DNA from: an uncultured Actinomycetes bacterium
Lineage (GTDB): Bacteria; Actinomycetota; Actinomycetes; Mycobacteriales; Mycobacteriaceae
Length of the DNA: 6,872 nt
Assembly: GCA_903911165.1 (NCBI GenBank)
Contig: CAIWCQ010000513.1
Location: 1 to 6,872, forward strand
Direction of reading: 5' to 3'
The position numbers and the translations under genes are program-made. This document shows positions 1-6,375 of this stretch, in pieces (within the stretch, counting starts at the first letter, position 1; every line of letters starts with the position of its first letter). The notes below the pieces were generated by a model. The model had not been told where the DNA came from and searched no databases. It was given only the letters and a program-made list of their open reading frames with translations.

Positions 1-216
1 CCACTGCGCGGCCACGTCGTCGACTTTCTGTCCATCGGGTGGTGGCCGGTGTTCAACGTGGCCGATGCGGCGGTGGTCGGCGGGGCAATCCTGCTGGTGT
101 TGCTCTCGGTACTCGGCTATGACTTCGACAGCCCGGTCCGGCACACGTCAGACACCCAGCGCGGGTTAGACACCCAGCCACCGGCGACGGCCGACTCCGC
201 TGAATCCCCCTCATGA
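1..216 (+). CDS. lspA: Lipoprotein signal peptidase LspA (signal peptidase II), C-terminal 71 residues, 5' end outside window
   Basis: LspA is the inner-membrane aspartyl protease that cleaves the signal peptide of diacylglyceryl-modified prolipoproteins just before the lipobox cysteine. Only the C-terminal part lies in the window, open from base 1. Visible residue 8 is the Asp in a GHVVDF block and residue 22 is the Asp in FNVAD. These two motifs supply the catalytic aspartate pair of the family, so the active site is complete. Residues 22–40 form the last membrane segment, followed by a polar cytoplasmic tail of about 30 residues rich in Asp, Thr, Pro and Ser. That tail carries an imperfect hexapeptide repeat ([12 protein letters not shown]). 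The stop codon TGA (214–216) overlaps the ATG of the next gene in an ATGA junction, suggesting translational coupling. The family is usually around 150–200 residues, so well over half of the gene is missing to the left. Confidence 0.94.
   Translation, partial: PLRGHVVDFLSIGWWPVFNVADAAVVGGAILLVLLSVLGYDFDSPVRHTSDTQRGLDTQPPATADSAESPS
147..178 (+). repeat. Short in-frame direct repeat in the lspA tail
   Basis: The 11-base word AGACACCCAGC occurs at 150–160 and again at 168–178, a period of 18 bases. Extending left by three bases gives 14-base copies (147–160 and 165–178) with one mismatch. The period is a whole number of codons, and the two copies encode SDTQ and LDTQ in the non-conserved cytoplasmic tail of LspA. 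It looks like a small in-frame duplication in a region under weak constraint. Confidence 0.6.
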
Positions 217-1139
217 CCGAGCGGTCGATGCCGGTGCCCGAGGGCTTGGCCGGGATGCGGGTCGACGCCGGGGTGGCCAGGCTGCTCGGCCTGTCCCGCA
301 CCGCGGCGGCGGCCGTCGCCGAGGGTGGTGGCGTCGAGATCGACGGCGTCAGGGCCGGTAAGTCGGATCGCCTACACACCGGTGCCTGGCTGAGTGTGCA
401 ACTACCGGAATCGCCTGCGCCGGTGGAGAACACGCCGGTCGAGGTGGCAGACATGGCCATCCTGTACTCCGATGACGACATCGTGGCCGTCGATAAGCCG
501 CCTGGAGTCGCGGCGCATGCGGGTGTCGGCTGGCATGGCCCCACCGTGCTCGGCGGCTTGGCTGCGGCGGGATTTCGGGTCAGCACCTCTGGCATTCATG
601 AGCGCCAGGGCATCGTCCAACGCCTTGACGCCGGAACCTCGGGGGTGATGGTGGTGGCGCTGTCCGAACGTGCGTACACGGTGCTCAAGCGAGCGTTCAA
701 GGAGCGCACCGTCGACAAGCGGTATCACGCGGTGGTGCAGGGACATCCGGATCCGTCCAGCGGAACGATCGATGCCCCGATCGGTCGGCACCGGGGCGGC
801 GACTGGAAATTCGCCGTCGTCGAAGGAGGCCGGCACAGCATCACCCACTACGACACCTGCGAGATGTTCCGGGCGGCAAGTCTGCTCGACATTCATTTGG
901 AAACCGGTCGCACCCATCAGATCCGGGTGCACTTCGCGGCACTGCATCATCCGTGCGTCGGTGACCCCACCTACGGGGCCGACCCGGTTCTGGCCAAACG
1001 ACTGGGCCTGCAAAGGCAATGGCTGCACGCCCGGTCCCTGGCGTTCGCGCATCCGACTGACGGGCGGCGGATCGAGATCACCAGTCCCTATCCGGCCGAT
1101 CTGCAGCATGCTCTCGATGTGCTTCGCACCGAGTCGTGA
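213..1139 (+). CDS. RluA-family pseudouridine synthase (RluD-like, Rv1540-type)
   Basis: This 308-residue cytoplasmic enzyme should isomerise uridine to pseudouridine in RNA, most likely large-subunit rRNA. Residues about 12–65 look like an S4 RNA-binding domain ([13 protein letters not shown], then GVEIDG). The catalytic domain begins near residue 80 with VAVDKPPG (91–98). The catalytic-Asp motif is QRLDAGTSG, with Asp139 as the expected nucleophile. [11 protein letters not shown] (231–241), GDPTYG (250–255) and [11 protein letters not shown] (271–281) are further RluA-family blocks. Most family members read HRLD where this protein has QRLD (Gln137). Length and order match what I remember of M. 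tuberculosis Rv1540, directly downstream of lspA. The ATG at 213 overlaps the lspA stop and has no clear Shine-Dalgarno, which fits reinitiation after lspA. The exact target uridine cannot be told from sequence, so I give no gene symbol. Confidence 0.93.
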   Translation: MTERSMPVPEGLAGMRVDAGVARLLGLSRTAAAAVAEGGGVEIDGVRAGKSDRLHTGAWLSVQLPESPAPVENTPVEVADMAILYSDDDIVAVDKPPGVAAHAGVGWHGPTVLGGLAAAGFRVSTSGIHERQGIVQRLDAGTSGVMVVALSERAYTVLKRAFKERTVDKRYHAVVQGHPDPSSGTIDAPIGRHRGGDWKFAVVEGGRHSITHYDTCEMFRAASLLDIHLETGRTHQIRVHFAALHHPCVGDPTYGADPVLAKRLGLQRQWLHARSLAFAHPTDGRRIEITSPYPADLQHALDVLRTES

Positions 1140-1155
1140 CGGCGCCCCCTTGCGA

Positions 1156-2076
1156 TTGCCTTTAACTGGGGAGTCCGGCCTCGACCGCCGGCGGGGCGGG
1201 TTGTTCTACGGCCTTATCGCCTACGGCTCATGGGGGCTGTACCCGGCGTACTTTCCGCTGCTCAAGCCGGCGGGTGCGCTGGAGGTACTGGCACACCGAA
1301 TCGTCTGGACCATGCTGCTGATGGCGGTCGTGTTGGTAGTGCTGCGGCGATTGCCGGATCTACGGTCGATCAGTCGGCGCACCTGGCTACTGCTGGCGGC
1401 GGCGTCGGCGCTGATTTGCGTGAACTGGGGCGTCTACGTCTATGCCGTCAGCAACAGCCATGTCGTTGATGCCGCACTCGGATACTTCATCAATCCTCTG
1501 GTCAGTGTGCTGTTCGGGGTCGTCATTTTCGGCGAGCGGCTCAGTAGAGCTCAGATGGTCGCGGTTCTGATCGCCGCGATCGCCGTCATCGTGATGTCGG
1601 TTGCGGCCGGCACTGTTCCGGTGATCGGGCTGGTCCTGGCGTTCTCCTTCGCCCTCTACGGGGCTGTCAAAAAGGTGGTGCCGGTCGATCCGGGGATCAG
1701 CGTTGGCCTCGAAGCCGTGATCGCGGCACCATTCGCGATCGGTGTCATGGCCGTGTTGGCTGTGACCGGCGGCGGTGCTGTCGGGAACTACGGCGCTGGA
1801 CAGTTGGTGCTGTTGGTGTTGACCGGCCCGATCACGGCGATTCCGCTGCTGTGTTTCGCGGCCGCAGCCCAGCGTCTGCCCCTGGTCACCCTGGGGTTGC
1901 TGCAGTATCTGACGCCGTCGATGCAGATGATCCTGGGGGTGGCGGTGGCGCACGAACCCATGCCGACCGCGCGTTGGATCGGCTTCGGGTTGATCTGGAC
2001 GGCCTTGGCGGTGTTCAGTGCCGACACCGTGATCCGCAACTACCGGAGCCGGGCGGTACCTTATCTCCCATCATGA
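1156..2076 (+). CDS. rarD: RarD-type EamA/DMT-superfamily permease (start uncertain)
   Basis: This is an integral membrane protein of the drug/metabolite transporter superfamily. With the TTG at 1156 as start it has 306 residues, near the usual RarD length of about 300, and roughly ten hydrophobic spans from residue 15 to 292. RarD hallmarks are visible: GSWGLYPAYFPLLKP (24–38), EVLAHRIVW (43–51), NWGVYVYAV (90–98), ALGYFINPL (107–115) and a second-half block LTGPITAIPL...FAAAAQRLPLVTLGLLQY (222–251). Members carry the name from a chloramphenicol-sensitivity annotation; the real substrate is not established. The frame is open far upstream, but that part only shadows the pseudouridine synthase gene. 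Possible starts are ATG 1108 or 1117 (inside the previous gene), TTG 1150, TTG 1156 and TTG 1201. None has a convincing ribosome site, and a rare TTA codon sits at 1162. The stop overlaps the next gene by ATGA. Confidence 0.88.
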   Translation: MPLTGESGLDRRRGGLFYGLIAYGSWGLYPAYFPLLKPAGALEVLAHRIVWTMLLMAVVLVVLRRLPDLRSISRRTWLLLAAASALICVNWGVYVYAVSNSHVVDAALGYFINPLVSVLFGVVIFGERLSRAQMVAVLIAAIAVIVMSVAAGTVPVIGLVLAFSFALYGAVKKVVPVDPGISVGLEAVIAAPFAIGVMAVLAVTGGGAVGNYGAGQLVLLVLTGPITAIPLLCFAAAAQRLPLVTLGLLQYLTPSMQMILGVAVAHEPMPTARWIGFGLIWTALAVFSADTVIRNYRSRAVPYLPS

Positions 2077-2666
2077 GCAAACCCACGGCCAAGCAACGCA
2101 ACCGTCGGATCCTGATGGCACTGATCGGCGTGATCGCCGCGGCCGCCGCGATCGTGCCGCTGGGTCTGGGCTTGCTGACAGCTCGCGAGGCCAGCCAGCA
2201 GGCCGATCTGTCGGCGCTCCCGACGACCACCGCACCGCCCTTGACCATCAAGGCACTTCCGGTGCGGCCGGTGGTCACTGCCTTCGTGACCACTCCCGAG
2301 CAGTGCCCCGCGCCGCCGCCACCCCCGCCGGATCAGCCCACCCGGATCTGCGACATCAACAAAACCGCGGTCTATGAACTCGGCCCCGAGGGCCTGCGCT
2401 TGGATCTCACCGACGTCGACTCGGTCCTCAACCCGTTGACCGGCGTCCAGTTGGTCCAGATGACGATGACGCCGGAGTCCTCGCAGAAGTTCGCCGAGTT
2501 CACCGCCGCCCGGGTCGGCCAGCAGGTCGCGTTCGTCCGGGGTACGACGGTGGTGTGGGGTCCCAAGATCGGGGGCCCGATCGACGGTCAGGTGCTCCAG
2601 CTCTCCGGCGAACTGACCGCTGAGCAGGCCAAGGAGATCGCCCGGATGCTTGGCGAAAAGCGCTGA
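2073..2666 (+). CDS. Single-span membrane protein with a SecD P1-head-like extracytoplasmic domain
   Basis: The protein has 197 residues. A basic N-terminus (KQRNRR, 7–12) precedes one hydrophobic span (about 13–36), which predicts an N-in, C-out anchor. Residues 45–90 form a Thr/Pro-rich linker with a six-proline run (81–86), flanked by Cys78 and Cys93 that could form a disulfide outside the membrane. Residues about 110–195 resemble the head subdomain of the SecD/SecDF P1 periplasmic region: FAEFTAARVGQQVAFV (140–155), then GPKIGGPIDGQVLQLSG (163–179), then LTAEQAKEIARML (181–193), the last as in the SecD pattern of a small Thr/Glu/Ala helix after SG. None of the multi-span translocase portion of SecD is present. 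The start is set by the ATGA overlap (2073–2076) with rarD; the frame stays open to 1851 but that part is shadow. The domain match comes from pattern memory, not a search; the function is unknown. Confidence 0.82.
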   Translation: MSKPTAKQRNRRILMALIGVIAAAAAIVPLGLGLLTAREASQQADLSALPTTTAPPLTIKALPVRPVVTAFVTTPEQCPAPPPPPPDQPTRICDINKTAVYELGPEGLRLDLTDVDSVLNPLTGVQLVQMTMTPESSQKFAEFTAARVGQQVAFVRGTTVVWGPKIGGPIDGQVLQLSGELTAEQAKEIARMLGEKR

Positions 2667-2698
2667 CCAGCCAAACCAGGGATGCGGCCCAAATCCAC

Positions 2699-2746
2699 GC
2701 GGGCGGCACCGCCGACACGTGCGCCGACACGCCCGGTGCCGTCCGC
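2699..2746 (+). terminator. Strong hairpin between the lspA-side operon and dnaE1; T-poor terminator or regulatory structure
   Basis: The left arm 2699–2711 (GCGGGCGGCACCG) pairs with the right arm 2734–2746 (CGGTGCCGTCCGC) over 13 consecutive positions, with a single G·U (2703/2742). The 22-base loop contains most of a tandem pair of GCCGACACG (2711–2719 and 2723–2731, period 12) and an inner CGTG/CACG pairing (2718–2721 with 2728–2731). It starts 32 bases after the stop of the SecD-like gene and ends 9 bases before the proposed -10 of dnaE1. No T-tract follows, so a classic intrinsic terminator is not shown, though mycobacterial terminators are often said to lack one. It may instead be an operator, since its right arm covers the -35 zone of the dnaE1 promoter. 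Confidence 0.5.
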
Positions 2747-2755
2747 CGACGGTCC

Positions 2756-2761
2756 TAGACT
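2756..2761 (+). promoter_or_regulatory. Probable SigA-type -10 element (TAGACT) of dnaE1, giving a near-leaderless mRNA
   Basis: TAGACT fits the mycobacterial TANNNT -10 pattern and is the best such hexamer just before dnaE1. The usual spacing of 6–7 bases puts transcription start near 2767–2769, only two to five bases before the ATG at 2771, leaving no room for a Shine-Dalgarno. No TTGACA-like -35 is seen 16–18 bases upstream, which is common in mycobacteria. The first three bases (TAG, 2756–2758) are also an in-frame stop for the dnaE1 frame, so dnaE1 cannot start further upstream. Confidence 0.45.
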
Positions 2762-2770
2762 GACGGGCCT

Positions 2771-5700
2771 ATGAATAGTCCGTCGGCTCCCAGCGCAGGC
2801 ACTCAACGCGGCGGATCGTTTGTGCACCTGCACAACCACACCGAGTATTCGTTGCTCGACGGTGCCGCGAAGATCACGCCCATGCTGGCTGAGGCCCAGC
2901 GCCTGGAGATGCCCGCGATCGGAATGACCGACCACGGGAACATGTTCGGCGCCAGCGAGTTCTTCCACGCGGCGACCCAGGTGGGCATTAAGCCGATCAT
3001 CGGTGTGGAGGCCTACGTTGCGCCCGGCTCCCGGTTCGACAGCCGCCGGATCCTCTGGGGTGACCCGGGACAGAAGTCCGACGACGTCTCCGGCAGCGGC
3101 TCCTACACGCACCTGACCATGGTCGCGGAGAGTGCCATCGGTCTGCGCAATCTGTTCCGGCTGACCTCCCGGGCGTCATTCGAGGGTCAACTCGGCAAGT
3201 GGGCGAGGATGGACGCCGAGATTATCGCCGAGCACGCCGAGGGCATCATCGCCACTACCGGCTGTCCGTCCGGGGAGGTCCAGACCCGGCTGCGCCTGGG
3301 CCAGGACGCCGAGGCGCTGGAATCGGCCGCCAAGTGGCGGGAGATCTTCGGTGCGGAGAACTACTTCCTCGAATTGATGGACCACGGACTGTCGATCGAG
3401 CGCCGGGTTCGCGAGGGACTGGTGGAGGTGGGCCGCAAACTCGGCATCCCGCCGTTGGCCACCAATGATTGCCACTACGTCACCCGCGATGCCGCGCACA
3501 ATCACGAGGCGCTGCTGTGCGTGCAGACCGGCAAGACACTCTCGGATCCGAACCGATTCAAATTCGATGGTGACGGCTACTACCTGAAGTCGGCGGCCGA
3601 GATGCGCGCTCTCTGGGACGCTGAAATTCCCGAGGCTTGCGATTCCACGCTGCTGATCGCTGAGCGAGTCACCTCCTACGCCGATGTGTGGACCCCGAGG
3701 GATCGGATGCCGGTGTTCCCGGTGCCCGAAGGGCAGACCCAGGCGAGCTGGCTACGTCACGAGGTCGACGCCGGGTTGGCGCAGCGTTTTCCCGCCGGTG
3801 TGCCCAGCGAGTATGTCGAGCGCGCCGCCTACGAGATCAACGTCATCTGCGACAAGGGATATCCGTCGTACTTCCTGATCGTGGCCGACCTGATCAACTA
3901 CGCGCGTTCGGTCAATATCCGGGTGGGCCCGGGCCGTGGGTCGGCCGCCGGTTCCCTGGTGGCCTACGCGCTACGGATCACCGATATCGATCCCATCGAA
4001 CACGGTCTGCTGTTCGAGCGATTCCTCAACCCGGAACGTGCGTCGATGCCCGACATCGATATCGACTTCGATGATCGCCGCCGCGGGGAGATGGTGCGCT
4101 ACGCCGCCGAGAGGTGGGGGAGCGATCGGGTCGCACAGGTCATCACGTTCGGCACCATCAAGACCAAGGCCGCACTGAAGGACTCCGCCCGAATTCACTA
4201 CGGCCAGCCGGGATTTGCGATCGCCGACCGGATCACCAAGGCACTGCCTCCGGCCGTGATGGCCAAGGACATCCCGCTGTCGGGCATCACCGACCCCAGC
4301 CATGAGCGATTCAAAGAGGCCGCCGAGGTACGCGGGCTGATCGACACCGACCCCGATGTTCGGACCATCTACGAGACCGCCCGCGGGCTGGAGGGCCTGA
4401 TCCGCAACGCCGGTGTGCACGCCTGCGCCGTCATCATGAGCTCCGAGCCGCTGACGGATGTGATCCCGCTGTGGAAGCGGCCGCAGGACGGCGCGATCAT
4501 CACCGGCTGGGACTATCCGTCGTGCGAGGCCATCGGACTATTGAAGATGGATTTCCTCGGCCTGCGCAATCTCACGATCATCGGCGATGCCCTGGAGAAC
4601 ATCCAAGCCAACCGCGGCATCGAGGTGGTGCCGGAATCGCTGCCGCTGGACGATGCGGCCACCTATGAACTCCTGTCCCGCGGTGACACCCTCGGGGTGT
4701 TCCAACTCGACGGCGGCCCGATGCGGGATCTCCTTCGCCGCATGCAGCCGACCGGTTTCGCCGACATCGTCGCCGTGCTGGCGCTGTACCGCCCCGGCCC
4801 GATGGGCGTGAACGCCCACAACGATTACGCCGACCGCAAGAACGGTCGGCAGGCGATCAAACCGATCCACCCGGAGTTGGCCGAGCCGCTCGCCGACATC
4901 TTGTCGGAGACCTACGGCCTGATCGTCTACCAGGAACAGATCATGCGCATCGCGCAGCGTGTCGCAGGCTACTCGCTGGCCCGAGCCGACATCTTGCGCA
5001 AGGCCATGGGCAAGAAGAAGCGCGATGTCCTCGACAAGGAGTACGAGGGTTTCTCCGAAGGGATGAAGGCCAACGGGTTCTCGGCCGGTGCCATCAAAGC
5101 GTTGTGGGACACCATCCTGCCGTTCGCCGACTACGCGTTCAACAAATCTCATGCGGCCGGCTACGGGCTGGTGTCGTACTGGACGGCATATCTCAAGGCC
5201 AATTACCAGGGCGAGTACATGGCCGGGCTGCTGACCTCTGTGGGTGACGACAAGGACAAAGCCGCGGTGTATCTGGCCGACTGCCGCAAACTCGGGATCA
5301 CCGTTTTGCCGCCGGATGTTAATGAGTCGGGGTTGAACTTCGCCTCCGTGGGCACTGATATCCGCTTCGGACTCGGGGCGGTGCGCAACGTTGGGGCCAA
5401 CGTGGTGAGCTCGCTGATCGCCACCCGCAGGGCCAAGGGCAAGTTCACCGACTTCTCCGACTACCTCAACAAGATTGATGTGGCGGCATGCAACAAAAAG
5501 GTCACCGAGTCACTGATCAAGGCCGGGGCATTCGATTCGCTGTCGCATCCGCGTAAGGGCCTGTTTCTGGTCCATACCGACGCCGTCGATTCGGTGTTGG
5601 GCACCAAGAAGGCCGAGGCGATGGGCCAGTTCGACCTGTTCGGCGGCGGCGGTGCCGACGATGGTGGCGCCGGCGATGCCGTGTTCACCATCAAGGTGCC

Positions 5701-6349
5701 GGAAGAGGAGTGGGACGACAAACACAAGCTCGCCCTCGAGCGCGAGATGCTCGGGCTGTACGTCTCGGGCCATCCGCTCAATTCAGTGGCACACCTTCTC
5801 GCCGCTCAGGTCGACCACGCGATCCCGGCGATCCTGGGCGGAGACGTCGCCAACGATGTGCAGGTACGCGTTGGCGGCATCCTCGCCTCGGTCAACCGGC
5901 GGGTCAACAGGAGCGGCATGCCCTGGGCCTCGGCACAACTGGAGGACCTCACCGGCGGTATCGAGGTGATGTTCTTCCCGCAGACCTACGCACTGGTCGG
6001 CGCGGAGATCGCCGACGACGCGGTGGTGCTCGTCGCCGGCAGGGTGCGCATTCAGGACGACCGCATCAGCGTGATCGCCAATGACCTTGTGGTACCGGAC
6101 TTCTCAAACGGTGCACCGGATCGGCCGCTGGCGGTGAGTCTTCCCACTCGTCAATGCACACTCGACAAGGTCAACGCGCTCAAGCAGGTGCTGGCGCGGC
6201 ATCCGGGTGTGTCGCAAGTGCATCTGCGGCTGATCAGCGGTGACCGCATCACCACTCTGGAACTCGATCAGTCACTACGGGTGACGCCGTCACCGGCATT
6301 GATGGGTGACCTCAAGGCGCTGTTGGGCCCGGGTTGCCTCGGCGGCTAG
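2771..6349 (+). CDS. dnaE1: DNA polymerase III alpha subunit DnaE1 (replicative polymerase with PHP proofreading domain)
   Basis: This is the 1192-residue replicative polymerase that copies the chromosome within the holoenzyme. It is nearly co-linear with M. tuberculosis DnaE1 as I recall it (about 1184 residues). The N-terminal PHP domain (about 17–270) keeps all nine expected metal ligands: His19, His21, Asp30, His55, Glu80, His114, Cys165, Asp233 and His235. In mycobacteria this domain supplies the 3'-5' proofreading exonuclease. The polymerase core has [15 protein letters not shown] (387–401), palm aspartates Asp430 and Asp432 in MPDIDIDF, and a third, Asp594, in [15 protein letters not shown] (673–679) and [10 protein letters not shown] (790–799) follow, then a helix-hairpin-helix zone (about 820–920). 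QFDLF (953–957) is the likely sliding-clamp motif, followed by a Gly/Asp-rich linker (958–970). An OB fold lies at about 1030–1110. No intein is present. ATG 2771 is the first start after an in-frame TAG at 2756. It appears to be transcribed on its own. Confidence 0.98.
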   Translation: MNSPSAPSAGTQRGGSFVHLHNHTEYSLLDGAAKITPMLAEAQRLEMPAIGMTDHGNMFGASEFFHAATQVGIKPIIGVEAYVAPGSRFDSRRILWGDPGQKSDDVSGSGSYTHLTMVAESAIGLRNLFRLTSRASFEGQLGKWARMDAEIIAEHAEGIIATTGCPSGEVQTRLRLGQDAEALESAAKWREIFGAENYFLELMDHGLSIERRVREGLVEVGRKLGIPPLATNDCHYVTRDAAHNHEALLCVQTGKTLSDPNRFKFDGDGYYLKSAAEMRALWDAEIPEACDSTLLIAERVTSYADVWTPRDRMPVFPVPEGQTQASWLRHEVDAGLAQRFPAGVPSEYVERAAYEINVICDKGYPSYFLIVADLINYARSVNIRVGPGRGSAAGSLVAYALRITDIDPIEHGLLFERFLNPERASMPDIDIDFDDRRRGEMVRYAAERWGSDRVAQVITFGTIKTKAALKDSARIHYGQPGFAIADRITKALPPAVMAKDIPLSGITDPSHERFKEAAEVRGLIDTDPDVRTIYETARGLEGLIRNAGVHACAVIMSSEPLTDVIPLWKRPQDGAIITGWDYPSCEAIGLLKMDFLGLRNLTIIGDALENIQANRGIEVVPESLPLDDAATYELLSRGDTLGVFQLDGGPMRDLLRRMQPTGFADIVAVLALYRPGPMGVNAHNDYADRKNGRQAIKPIHPELAEPLADILSETYGLIVYQEQIMRIAQRVAGYSLARADILRKAMGKKKRDVLDKEYEGFSEGMKANGFSAGAIKALWDTILPFADYAFNKSHAAGYGLVSYWTAYLKANYQGEYMAGLLTSVGDDKDKAAVYLADCRKLGITVLPPDVNESGLNFASVGTDIRFGLGAVRNVGANVVSSLIATRRAKGKFTDFSDYLNKIDVAACNKKVTESLIKAGAFDSLSHPRKGLFLVHTDAVDSVLGTKKAEAMGQFDLFGGGGADDGGAGDAVFTIKVPEEEWDDKHKLALEREMLGLYVSGHPLNSVAHLLAAQVDHAIPAILGGDVANDVQVRVGGILASVNRRVNRSGMPWASAQLEDLTGGIEVMFFPQTYALVGAEIADDAVVLVAGRVRIQDDRISVIANDLVVPDFSNGAPDRPLAVSLPTRQCTLDKVNALKQVLARHPGVSQVHLRLISGDRITTLELDQSLRVTPSPALMGDLKALLGPGCLGG

Positions 6350-6375
6350 CCGGTGGGGATCAACGACCGCCCGAG
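6338..6375. terminator. Weak candidate bidirectional hairpin between convergent dnaE1 and lipoprotein genes
   Basis: CTCGGCGG (6338–6345) can pair with CCGCCCGAG (6367–6375) over eight pairs with one bulged C, closing a 21-base loop. The structure spans the dnaE1 stop (6347–6349) and reaches the base just before the stop of the opposing gene (6376–6378). A perfect 10-bp palindrome CGGCTAGCCG (6343–6352) lies at its left side. There is no T-tract on either strand. The 26-base gap leaves little room for any other terminator, but in such GC-rich DNA this pairing could be chance. Confidence 0.25.

Noticed and set aside
402..1109. 235-codon open frame on the minus strand
   Set aside because: It lies wholly inside the pseudouridine synthase gene, is rich in Arg/His/Pro as expected from antisense of high-GC coding DNA, and shows no recognisable domain.
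670..1155. Long upstream extension of the rarD frame
   Set aside because: This part overlaps the pseudouridine synthase gene and reads as low-quality Arg/Ser/Pro-rich sequence. RarD-family similarity begins only after about 1186.
2057..2062. TACCTT as a -10 element for the SecD-like gene
   Set aside because: It fits TANNNT only loosely, lies inside rarD coding sequence, and the ATGA overlap already explains translation. Such hexamers are common by chance.
1851..2072. Upstream extension of the SecD-like protein
   Set aside because: The extension is out-of-frame shadow of rarD. The ATG at 2073 gives a normal basic N-terminus followed by a membrane span and an ATGA overlap.
4538..5152. 204-codon minus-strand open frame inside dnaE1
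   Set aside because: It is antisense to one of the most conserved parts of DnaE1, and its composition fits a shadow frame. No start site or domain supports it.
5644..5680. Gly/Asp-rich stretch in dnaE1 as a frameshift or insertion
   Set aside because: The frame continues normally on both sides, and this position after the clamp motif is a variable low-complexity linker in mycobacterial DnaE1.
6343..6352. CGGCTAGCCG palindrome over the dnaE1 stop codon as a terminator
   Set aside because: With a four-base loop it gives only a three-pair stem and has no T-tract. It is mentioned only as part of the larger weak hairpin.
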